Of a stretch of DNA of 29,013 nt, positions 1 through 6,935 are shown in pieces. Both the position numbers and the translations under genes were made by a program. Where the stretch lies: NCBI GenBank assembly GCA_964428895.1, contig CAYRZU010000044.1, positions 1-29,013 on the forward strand, written 5' to 3'. Origin of the DNA: HyVt-337 sp964428895. GTDB taxonomy: Bacteria; Planctomycetota; Phycisphaerae; SM23-33. The notes under the pieces were generated by a model. The model was not told the DNA's origin and made no database searches. It saw only the letters and a list, made by a program, of their open reading frames with translations. How positions within the stretch are numbered: position 1 is the stretch's first letter; the number at the start of each line of letters is the position of its first letter.

Positions 1-2577
1 GCTACAGAAAGAGGTTAATGAGAGAAAAAAAAGTGCTTTGCGGAATAGCTGCCGCATCGTACGGACATCGAAGACCCCCTGGCCGAACCGAAGTTGGATC
101 CACCCGTCGCGCTGGGTCGTGTAGAGGCGGCCCGTCCGCCTCAGTTGGTCGTAGAAGGCTCTGCGGGCGGGTGTGGTGGCGCGGCTGTCGAGGTCCTTGC
201 CCGTGCTGATTATCGCGACCGTTGGGGAGACGCGGCCGACGAACTGCGGCAAGGATGCCGACCAGGCGCCGTGGTGGGGAAGGACCAACGCATCGGCGAT
301 CAGGAGCGCCGGCATGTTCGCTCGCGTCAGCAGTTCGTCCTGGGCGAAGGCCTGGGCGTCGCCGGGTAGGAGCACACTTCGGTCGTCGCAGGTGACCTTG
401 AGCACCAGGGAGCGGTCGTTGGGGGTTACCGTGTCGGCGAGCCCGGGCGTCGGCCAGAGGACATCCACCCGTGTGCGATCGTCCAATTGGACGCGGTCGC
501 CCAGGCCGAGCCGAGCGACCGTTACGCCGTGGTCATCGAGCAGTCGCAGCAGTCGCTCCGGCGGTGAGGCAAAGGGGTCGGCATCGTCGCGGCCGAAGTA
601 GCCGTTGACGTAAGCGGTCTTCAGGTTGTCCCGGGCCAACAGGCCGGGCAGCCCGTTGTAGTGGTCGGTATTGGCATGGGAAACGAACGCAGCCGTCGGC
701 GCTGGCAGGCGCTGATCTCGCAAGAAGGGAAGGAGGACCGTTTCGGCCATATCGAACGAGCCTTGCGTGCCGGCGTCGATCAGGAAGGTCTGTCCGCTGG
801 GCGTCCGCAGCACAGCGCATTGGCCCGGGCCGACCGCCAGCAGGTTCAGCTCGGCGGCGTTCGGTGCGGGGGCCGACCGTTGGGTCCAGGCTGTCGTCCC
901 AGCTAGGATGACCAGGCCAACCACCACAGCCCATCGGCCCAGTCCCAATCGGCGACGGGCCAACACCCAGACCATCACGCCGTAACAGACCCCCACCCAC
1001 CAGATCGGAACCGGACGAACCGACAGGGCGATGCCCGGCAGTTGTTCCACCAGCTCCACCAGGTACGCCAGCCGGTCGGCCGCCCACGTGCCGGTCCGGC
1101 CGACCAGGTAGGACAGGTTGGGAAAGACCAGCGCCAGGCCCATCGACAGATAGCCCGCCACCAGAACGCCGGTCACGACCGGCAAGAGCAGCAAGCTGAA
1201 TAGCGCCCCCCAGGGCGTGACCAAGCCGAAGTGGTAGGCCACCAGCGGCGCCGCCGCCAAGTAGGCCACCAGGGCAATCGTCACCGACGAGATCGCAACG
1301 TTGGCGCCCTGGACCATCAGCCATCGACGAAAGCGATGTTCTTGGCGGAAGACCATCAGGCCGCGCCGGCGGAGCCAATGGCCGAACAGCAGTCGCCGGG
1401 CGGGCGCATAGCCTAGCAAGATGCCGCCGACCAGGATGAAGCTCATCTGAAAGCCCGCGTCGAACAGATGCATCGGGTCGATCAGCAGCAGCACGACGGC
1501 CGCGACGGCCAGGGCGTTCAGCAGAGACGTCCGTCGACGGACGATGGTGGCCACGCATAGCGCGGCGGCCATGATGGCCGACCGCAGCAGCGGCGGGCGC
1601 GGCTGGGCCATCAGCAAGTAGCCGGCCAGCAAGATTAGCACCACGATGGCCGATGTTCGGCTCGACAGCGTCGCCAATCGGCAGCATATGAACACAAAGC
1701 CCAGGAAGATGCCCAGGTGCAGTCCGGAGATGCTCAGGAAGTGGGCCACGCCGGCGCGGACCATCGCCTCGTTGAGGCGACGCAGGGCGGGGTGTCGTTC
1801 GCCCAGGACCATCGCGTTGAGCAGGAGTCCGTCCTGGCGGTCGCCGCAGCCCATCAGATGCTGGCGGCCCATGGCCCGGAAGCGCCACAGGGCTCGCGCG
1901 ATCGGACCCGCCGAATCGCTGCGGACGGTGACGGCCCCAGGGGCCGGGGACATCATCCACACCAGTAGCCCGTCGTTGCGCGCCGCGGCCGCCCAATCGC
2001 GTTGGCCGGGATTGCCCGGGCCCCGGTAGCGGCCGATCCAACCGGCCAACTCGAGCTCCTGCCCCGCCGCCAGACGCGGGTCACCTTCCTGGACCGTTAC
2101 ACGCACTAACCCGTCGGCGGGGGCCCAGGCATCGCCGGCCCGGATGGCGGAGGCCCGCAGGACGAAGACCGTTCGCGGGGGTAGCCGATAGCCGCCCAGA
2201 TCGGACGGCGGGTCCTCCCACAGCGCCGGCGCGGTGACCACACGGCCGCGCAGCGTCGCCAGCGACTTCTGGTGGCCGGTATAGGTCAGGATGTGTCCGT
2301 CGCCGACCGAGAAGTAGCCCAACTGAACGTAAATGGCGGCCAGGCACGTGATGCACACCAGCACCAGTCCGGCGTATCCGATGACATGGTGGAGTACCCG
2401 CCGAGCAAGACCGCCGATCAGAGCCGCCAGAATCACCACCGCGTAGAAGCTGACCGGCAAAGGGCCGAAGCGTCCGGCCAGGATGCCGACGATGACGGCC
2501 GCCGCTACGGGAACCATGGGCAGCCGACGCAAGCGGCCACGCGGTCGGCGCCCGGGCAATGTCGGTGCGTGGGTCAT
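1..2577 (-). CDS. comEC: ComEC/Rec2-family DNA uptake channel (3' end beyond the window)
   Basis: Polytopic membrane protein expected to carry transforming single-stranded DNA across the inner membrane. The reading frame is open from an ATG at 2577 to base 1 with no stop, so 859 codons are visible and the C-terminus lies outside the window. The N-terminal ~250 residues match a DUF4131-type region with early membrane segments. The Competence core follows, with the motif ISGLHLG near residues 282-288 and many hydrophobic helices. A metallo-beta-lactamase-like domain occupies roughly residues 590-830, with SHANTDHYNGL (His634, Asp638, His639), a later LLPGDAQ and LPHHGAW (His768-His769). The start has a GAGG four bases upstream. 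It is last in the serS-aroF-comEC run, 31 bp after aroF. Family assignment is secure; DNA uptake is inferred from the family, since no other competence gene is visible. Confidence 0.9.
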   Translation of the reverse strand, partial: MTHAPTLPGRRPRGRLRRLPMVPVAAAVIVGILAGRFGPLPVSFYAVVILAALIGGLARRVLHHVIGYAGLVLVCITCLAAIYVQLGYFSVGDGHILTYTGHQKSLATLRGRVVTAPALWEDPPSDLGGYRLPPRTVFVLRASAIRAGDAWAPADGLVRVTVQEGDPRLAAGQELELAGWIGRYRGPGNPGQRDWAAAARNDGLLVWMMSPAPGAVTVRSDSAGPIARALWRFRAMGRQHLMGCGDRQDGLLLNAMVLGERHPALRRLNEAMVRAGVAHFLSISGLHLGIFLGFVFICCRLATLSSRTSAIVVLILLAGYLLMAQPRPPLLRSAIMAAALCVATIVRRRTSLLNALAVAAVVLLLIDPMHLFDAGFQMSFILVGGILLGYAPARRLLFGHWLRRRGLMVFRQEHRFRRWLMVQGANVAISSVTIALVAYLAAAPLVAYHFGLVTPWGALFSLLLLPVVTGVLVAGYLSMGLALVFPNLSYLVGRTGTWAADRLAYLVELVEQLPGIALSVRPVPIWWVGVCYGVMVWVLARRRLGLGRWAVVVGLVILAGTTAWTQRSAPAPNAAELNLLAVGPGQCAVLRTPSGQTFLIDAGTQGSFDMAETVLLPFLRDQRLPAPTAAFVSHANTDHYNGLPGLLARDNLKTAYVNGYFGRDDADPFASPPERLLRLLDDHGVTVARLGLGDRVQLDDRTRVDVLWPTPGLADTVTPNDRSLVLKVTCDDRSVLLPGDAQAFAQDELLTRANMPALLIADALVLPHHGAWSASLPQFVGRVSPTVAIISTGKDLDSRATTPARRAFYDQLRRTGRLYTTQRDGWIQLRFGQGVFDVRTMRQLFRKALFFLSLTSFCS

Positions 2578-2608
2578 GTCCCCTCGAAAGCCGGCCGCCT
2601 GGGCGGTG

Positions 2609-3628
2609 TCACAAGGATCGGCCGACCGCTTCGGCGACGCGGCGCAGCGACGCGCTGAGCTCTTGCAGTTGTTGGGTGGTCAGCGACTGGGCGCCATCGG
2701 ACATCGCGTGCTGCGGGTCGATGTGGCATTCGATGATCAGCCCGTCGGCCCCGGCGGCGATGGCGGCCCGGCACATCGGTGGAACCAGCCGCGCCCGCCC
2801 GGTTCCGTGGGATGGATCGACCACCACCGGCAGGTGCGTCCGTTCGTTCAGTTCCGGCACCACCGCCAGCGGCAGCGTGTTGCGTACGTAGGACTCGTAG
2901 GTGCGGATGCCGCGCTCGCACATGATCACGTTTTCGTTGCCCCCGTTGATGATGTACTCGGCCGCCAGCAGCCATTCGTCCAGCGTGGCCGAGGGGCCCC
3001 GCTTCAGAAGGACGGGCTTGCGGGCGCGGCCGACCGCTTCCAGCAGGGCGTAGTTTTGCATGTTCCGCGCGCCAATCTGCAGCACGTCGGTGCAGGCCTC
3101 CACGGCGGGCAGGCTCTCCAGACCGATCACTTCGGTGACAATCGCCAAGCCGGTGTTCTGGCGGGCCTCGGCCAGAATCTCCAACCCCTCTTCCCGAAGC
3201 CCCTGAAAGCTGTAGGGACTGGTGCGCGGCTTGTAGGCGCCGCCGCGCAGGCCCACGCATCCGGCGGCCTTGACCACGTCGGCCGTCCGCAGCAGTTGGT
3301 CGCGACTCTCGACGGCGCAGGGCCCGGCGATGATCCCGACCTTGGATCCACCGACGAGGAAACCGGCCGGGCCGATGGCGACCTCGGTCTTGGTGGCCTT
3401 GACCTCACGGCTGGCCATCTTGTAGGGCGCCACGATGGGCATGATGCGGTCCACGCCGGGGGCCGTTTCGATGGCGCCCTTGTCGACCGAGCGTTTGTCG
3501 CCAATCGCGGCGATGACCACGCGGTCCGTGCCGTCGAAGACGTGCTCGTCCAGGCCGAAATCGTGGATCAACCGCACTACATGCCGGACCTGCTCATCCG
3601 TCGCGGCGGGTTTCATCAGCACGATCAT
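2609..3628 (-). CDS. aroF: 3-deoxy-7-phosphoheptulonate (DAHP) synthase, type I beta
   Basis: Cytoplasmic enzyme joining phosphoenolpyruvate and erythrose-4-phosphate, the first step of the shikimate pathway. The 339-residue protein has an N-terminal ferredoxin-like regulatory domain (about residues 1-70, starting MIVLMKPAAT), the arrangement known in Thermotoga-type enzymes, where it mediates aromatic amino acid feedback. The TIM barrel follows: IAGPCAVES (residues 100-108, metal-binding Cys104), KPRTSPYSFQG (133-143), QIGARNMQN, LLKRG, CERGIRTYE and DPSHGTG. An AGGAG sits seven bases before the ATG, which supports this start. It lies 19 bp after serS and 31 bp before comEC on the same strand, so co-transcription is likely. 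The related PEP-using enzyme KdsA is encoded elsewhere in the window, but the motifs separate the two clearly. Confidence 0.95.
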   Translation of the reverse strand: MIVLMKPAATDEQVRHVVRLIHDFGLDEHVFDGTDRVVIAAIGDKRSVDKGAIETAPGVDRIMPIVAPYKMASREVKATKTEVAIGPAGFLVGGSKVGIIAGPCAVESRDQLLRTADVVKAAGCVGLRGGAYKPRTSPYSFQGLREEGLEILAEARQNTGLAIVTEVIGLESLPAVEACTDVLQIGARNMQNYALLEAVGRARKPVLLKRGPSATLDEWLLAAEYIINGGNENVIMCERGIRTYESYVRNTLPLAVVPELNERTHLPVVVDPSHGTGRARLVPPMCRAAIAAGADGLIIECHIDPQHAMSDGAQSLTTQQLQELSASLRRVAEAVGRSL

Positions 3629-3647
3629 GGCCGCTCTCCTAAAGGCG

Positions 3648-4922
3648 CTAGGGACGCGGGTCGATGCGTTCCAGGCCGCCCATGTAAGGTCGCAGGGCGG
3701 TCGGCACGGTCACCGACCCGTCGGCGTTTTGATACAGCTCCAGAATGGGGATCAGCACGCGCGGGCTGGCAATCACGGTGTTGTTGAGCGTGTGGACGAA
3801 CCGCGGCTTGCCGGCCTCATCGCGATAGCGGATGTTTAGCCGCCGGGCCTGGAACTCATGGAACCGGCTGGCCGAGTGCGTCTCACCGTAGCTATTGCGA
3901 GAGGGCATCCAGGTCTCGATGTCGAACTTCTGGACCTGCCCCAACCCCAGGTCGCCGGTGCAGACGTTCATCACGCGGTAGGGCAGTTCCAGCGCCTGCA
4001 TCACATCCTCGGCGTTGGCCAGGATCTCCTGGTGAAACGTCAGCGAGGCCGTCTCGTCGTTGGGGCACAAGACGACCTGTTCGACCTTGTCGAAAAAGTG
4101 GATGCGGTACAGGCCGTGCGTGTCCTTACCGGCGGCGCCGGCCTCGCGGCGGAAGCAGGTGCTCATGGCGATGTATTTGGCGGGCAGATCGGCCACGTCG
4201 AGCATTTCGTCGGCGTGGTAGGCCGTCACGGGTACCTCGGCCGTTCCGATCAAGCTCTTTCCGTCGCGCTCGCAGAGGTAGGCGTCGTCGCGGCCGATGG
4301 GGAAATAGCCCGTGCCATACATGATCTGCTCGTTGACGATTACGGGGATATTCAGCAGCGTGTAGCCCTTGGCCACCATCTGATCGACAGCCAGCCGCAA
4401 GACAGCGTAGTGCAACTGAGCCCCGGCGCCGGCAAGGATGTAGTTCCGGCTACCGGCCAGCTTGACCCCACGGGCCAGGTCGACGATCCCCAGGCTTTCG
4501 CCAAGTTCGACGTGATCTTTCGGCTCGAAATCGAACTGGCGGGGTTCGCCTTCGCGGCGAAGTTCCACGTTATCGGTGTCATCATCGCCCACAGGGACTT
4601 CGTCGGCCGGCGGTTGGGGCGCCAGGAGCATCATTTCATTGAGTTGGGGCTCCAATTCGCCGGAACGGGCCTCGATGGCCTTGATCCGCTCTTTCAACTC
4701 GGCCATGTTGGCCACGGCGGCGGCCTTTTCGTCGCCTTGGAGCTTGGCGATGTCCTTTCCGGACGCTTTTTGGGCGGTGCGGAGTTCCTGGAACTCCTTG
4801 TGCAGCTCGCCCAACTCGGCGTCCATGGCCAAAACGGCCTGAAGGTCGAACGGAAAGCCCTTGGTCTGCGCGGCCTGGGCGAACAGGTCGGGGTTATCGC
4901 GAATCAGCTTGATGTCGATCAT
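3648..4922 (-). CDS. serS: Serine--tRNA ligase
   Basis: Charges tRNA-Ser (and tRNA-Sec where present) with serine in the cytoplasm. The 424-residue length is normal for bacterial SerRS. Residues 1-110 form the tRNA-binding arm with a charged helical hairpin; the class II core follows with TAEVP (227-231), motif 2 around FRREAGAAGKDTHG (257-270), and the ARRLNIRYRD and HTLNNT stretch leading to motif 3. Motif 3 reads VIASPRVLIPILE (383-395), a variant of the more common GxAxGR form. An in-frame ATG at 5012 would add 30 poorly conserved residues; the ATG at 4922 gives the family-typical MIDIKLIRDNPD start and is preferred, although no clear Shine-Dalgarno sequence precedes it. It leads the serS-aroF-comEC run and is divergent from the RNA/nusA unit. 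Confidence 0.95.
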   Translation of the reverse strand: MIDIKLIRDNPDLFAQAAQTKGFPFDLQAVLAMDAELGELHKEFQELRTAQKASGKDIAKLQGDEKAAAVANMAELKERIKAIEARSGELEPQLNEMMLLAPQPPADEVPVGDDDTDNVELRREGEPRQFDFEPKDHVELGESLGIVDLARGVKLAGSRNYILAGAGAQLHYAVLRLAVDQMVAKGYTLLNIPVIVNEQIMYGTGYFPIGRDDAYLCERDGKSLIGTAEVPVTAYHADEMLDVADLPAKYIAMSTCFRREAGAAGKDTHGLYRIHFFDKVEQVVLCPNDETASLTFHQEILANAEDVMQALELPYRVMNVCTGDLGLGQVQKFDIETWMPSRNSYGETHSASRFHEFQARRLNIRYRDEAGKPRFVHTLNNTVIASPRVLIPILELYQNADGSVTVPTALRPYMGGLERIDPRP

Positions 4923-4958
4923 GGTCCGGCTCGTTTTGGTTATCGGTTGAGTGGCCGT

Positions 4959-4988
4959 AGGATACGGCAAGGTCGGGCTTGGGGCCAA
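4959..4988 (-). promoter_or_regulatory. Candidate promoter for serS-aroF-comEC
   Basis: Read on the minus strand there is TTGGCC (4988-4983), an 18-base spacer and TATCCT (4964-4959), about 37 bases before the serS ATG. The match to sigma70 boxes is moderate only. A palindromic CTATATAG at 5017-5024 could be an alternative -10 element. No operator is recognisable. Confidence 0.3.
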
Positions 4989-5048
4989 GGCGAAATCCGG
5001 GCGGCGAGCCATCGCGCTATATAGGCGAGAGATTTTCCCGGGATTGCG

Positions 5049-5076
5049 TTGACCGCGTGTGGGCGATCTTTATAAT
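5049..5076 (+). promoter_or_regulatory. Strong sigma70-type promoter of the leader RNA/nusA unit
   Basis: TTGACC at 5049-5054, a 16-base spacer and a perfect TATAAT at 5071-5076. This is the best consensus promoter in the window and predicts a transcript start near 5083. It fires into a protein-free, highly structured stretch rather than directly into nusA, whose ATG is more than 400 bases away. Confidence 0.75.
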
Positions 5077-5082
5077 CTCTTG

Positions 5083-5444
5083 AGATATCGTTGCCACGGG
5101 CTTCGTTGCCCGTGGGGCCCACGGAAGGAGCCCTGGCCCGATGGCTGGGGCTATTTTCGGTCGGGTGTGAAGGATGCGACGATGAAGCGCTTTTTGAGCC
5201 GGAAGTTACGGCCGTGCGAACCGACCCGATGAGGGCTTGGCGCCCCATCTCGATTCGGCACGGTCAGCGGCGCCTTGTGAATGCTGCTTTCGGGCAGCCA
5301 CCTGGGCACGGGCCGCCAACGCAAGTTGGTCGGCCGGCGCGGCAGGAGACGACTATCGTCTATGGCCTGTGAAAATGGGCAACTGCCGACGCCGCTGAAA
5401 TGCTGACGCGGCTTGAGAAGCGGGCGAGTGTCGCCCGCTTTTTT
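5083..5444 (+). ncRNA. Candidate structured RNA (about 335-360 nt) between promoter and terminator, upstream of nusA
   Basis: No protein gene is credible here, but the sequence folds well by eye. Helices seen directly: 5094-5101 with 5108-5115 (8 bp); 5129-5138 with 5143-5152 (10 bp including G-U pairs, loop CGAU); 5157-5164 with 5221-5229 (8 bp, one bulge); 5230-5236 with 5242-5247 (6 bp, one bulge); a perfect 8-bp long-range helix 5265-5272 with 5390-5397. That last helix encloses three hairpins: 5283-5288/5293-5298 capped by UUCG, 5311-5320/5325-5335 capped by the GNRA loop GCAA, and 5347-5352/5356-5361. The RNA ends in an intrinsic terminator. I searched by eye for the conserved cores of RNase P RNA, tmRNA, SRP RNA, T-box and cobalamin riboswitches and found none. 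It could be an independent small RNA or a regulatory leader of nusA; transcription is inferred, not shown. Confidence 0.6.
5418..5444 (+). terminator. Intrinsic (rho-independent) terminator before nusA
   Basis: A perfect 10-bp stem, 5418-5427 pairing with 5431-5440, has a GTG loop and runs into TTTTTT (5439-5444, the first two T being part of the stem). It is the clearest intrinsic terminator in the window. It lies 53 bases before the nusA ATG, so nusA either depends on read-through from the promoter at 5049 or has its own promoter, which I could not find between 5445 and 5497. Confidence 0.85.
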
Positions 5445-5497
5445 CGTGAATGGATTGCGTCGTCCATGGGGCGGGCGTGATCAGGGATGACAAGACG

Positions 5498-6865
5498 ATG
5501 AACCAAGAGCTATTGCGGATCGTTGAGGCGATCGCTCGCGACAAGAACATCTCGTCCGAGGTGGTTTTTGAAGACCTCGAGGCGGCGATGTTGTCGGCCA
5601 TTCGCAAGGCGAATCCGGATACCGAAGATGTGGTCGTTCAGATCGGGCGCGGGACCGGTGAGATCACGGCGGCGGTCGACGGCGAGCAGATGAGCGTTCG
5701 CGATCTGGGGCGGATAGCGGCCCAGACGGCCAAGCAGGTGATGATTCAGCGTATCCGCGAGGCCGAACGCGGCAGTATTTTCGAAGAGTTCACCGAGCGG
5801 CGCGGGGAGATCGTGACCGGGCGGGCGGCCCGCTGGGAAGGCGGCGTGTTGGTCGTTGAGGTCGAACGCACCGAGGCGCTGCTGCCCAAGAGCGAGCAAA
5901 TCCCGGGCGAAAGCTACCTGCCCGAAGATCGCGTCCGAGCCATTATCCTGGACGTTCGCGAGGAGCCCGGCCAGATCAAGATCATCTTGTCCCGGACGCA
6001 TCCGGACTTCATTCGGGCCTTACTGGAGGCCGAGGTCCCGGAAGTGGCTGAAGGCATCATTGAGATCAAGGCGTTGGTCCGCGAGGCCGGCTACCGCACC
6101 AAGGTGGCCGTCCACAGCACCGACCCCAAGGTCGATCCGGTCGGCGCGTGCGTGGGCGTTCGGGGCAGCCGCATCAAGAACATTGTGGACGAACTGGGCG
6201 GCGAGAAGATCGACGTGGTCCCGTGGAACGAGTCCAGTCAGATCCTGATCGCCAACTCCCTCAAGCCCGCGAAGGTCTCGCAAATTGCCCTGTGCTTCGA
6301 GTTGGGTCGTGCCACGGTGGTGGTCACCGAAGATCAGTTGTCGTTGGCGATCGGCAAACGCGGTCAGAACGTTCGGCTGGCGGCTCGGCTGACGGGCTGG
6401 GACGTTGACATTCTCACGCCGGTCGAATTCAACAACGGGCTGGACGCGGTGGAGAAAGCCCTCCGCGAGGTCGACGGCGTGGACGGTACGGCGGTCGATC
6501 AGATCATCGCGATGGGCATGGTCAGCGTGTTGGATGTCGAGGAAGTCGGCCCCGACCCGCTGGTAGCGGAACTGGAACTGGATCGCGACTTGGCCCAGCG
6601 CATCGTGGTGCACTGTGCGGAGGAATCCAAGCGGATCGCCGAAGAACAGGCCGCCAAACAAGCGGCTGAGGCTGAGGCCGACGCGGACGCGGAAGCCGAA
6701 GCTCCCGCGACGGCCGCCGAGGCCGCCGAGGCCGCCGAGCCGGCCGAAGCCCCCGAGGCCCAGGCCGAAGGGGAGCCCGAAGCCGAATCCGAAGCGGCGA
6801 CCGAGGCGACCGATGACCAGACGACAGATGAAGCTCCGGATGCACCCAAGGAGCAGGCGGACTAG
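5498..6865 (+). CDS. nusA: Transcription elongation/termination factor NusA with an acidic C-terminal tail
   Basis: Binds RNA polymerase and nascent RNA to modulate pausing, termination and antitermination. The 455-residue protein has the N-terminal polymerase-binding domain (1-100), an S1 domain (about 100-170), KH1 with GACVGVRGSRIKNIV (217-231) and KH2 with AIGKRGQNVRLAARLTGW (284-301). After a helical segment, residues 378-455 are almost entirely Ala, Glu, Asp and Pro; this tail replaces the helix-hairpin-helix acidic repeats of enterobacterial NusA. The ATG at 5498 gives the family start MNQELLRIVEAIARDK; an in-frame ATG at 5450 would overlap the region just after the terminator and adds non-conserved residues. 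It heads nusA-infB-ylxP-rbfA; rimP, ylxR and ylxQ are absent from this stretch. Expression is likely controlled by the upstream terminator. Confidence 0.95.
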   Translation: MNQELLRIVEAIARDKNISSEVVFEDLEAAMLSAIRKANPDTEDVVVQIGRGTGEITAAVDGEQMSVRDLGRIAAQTAKQVMIQRIREAERGSIFEEFTERRGEIVTGRAARWEGGVLVVEVERTEALLPKSEQIPGESYLPEDRVRAIILDVREEPGQIKIILSRTHPDFIRALLEAEVPEVAEGIIEIKALVREAGYRTKVAVHSTDPKVDPVGACVGVRGSRIKNIVDELGGEKIDVVPWNESSQILIANSLKPAKVSQIALCFELGRATVVVTEDQLSLAIGKRGQNVRLAARLTGWDVDILTPVEFNNGLDAVEKALREVDGVDGTAVDQIIAMGMVSVLDVEEVGPDPLVAELELDRDLAQRIVVHCAEESKRIAEEQAAKQAAEAEADADAEAEAPATAAEAAEAAEPAEAPEAQAEGEPEAESEAATEATDDQTTDEAPDAPKEQAD

Positions 6866-6935
6866 AAGCTTTCGATAGCCCTCGGCCGTCGTGGCGCGTG
6901 ATAGGACGGGCGCGGCGGTCGAACTGGAGCGTTAC

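Noticed and set aside
533..2041. A 502-codon minus-strand open frame overlapping comEC
   Set aside because: Its product is rich in Arg, Gly and Pro with no recognisable motif, while another minus-strand frame over the same bases encodes ComEC with intact competence and metallo-beta-lactamase motifs.
2483..5024. Two long plus-strand open frames (434 and 388 codons) over aroF and serS
   Set aside because: They are antisense shadows of well-conserved enzymes and show no family features.
5091..5372. A 93-codon frame in the nusA leader as a small protein
   Set aside because: It needs a TTG start without a ribosome-binding site, has no recognisable family, and lies across strong RNA helices.
5083..5444. 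Known RNAs as the identity of the RNA before nusA: RNase P RNA, tmRNA, SRP RNA, T-box leader
   Set aside because: The P4 core (AGGAAAGUC) and ACAGAA of RNase P, the tRNA-like ends of tmRNA, the SRP domain IV consensus and the T-box sequence were not found by eye. A covariance search would be needed to exclude divergent members.
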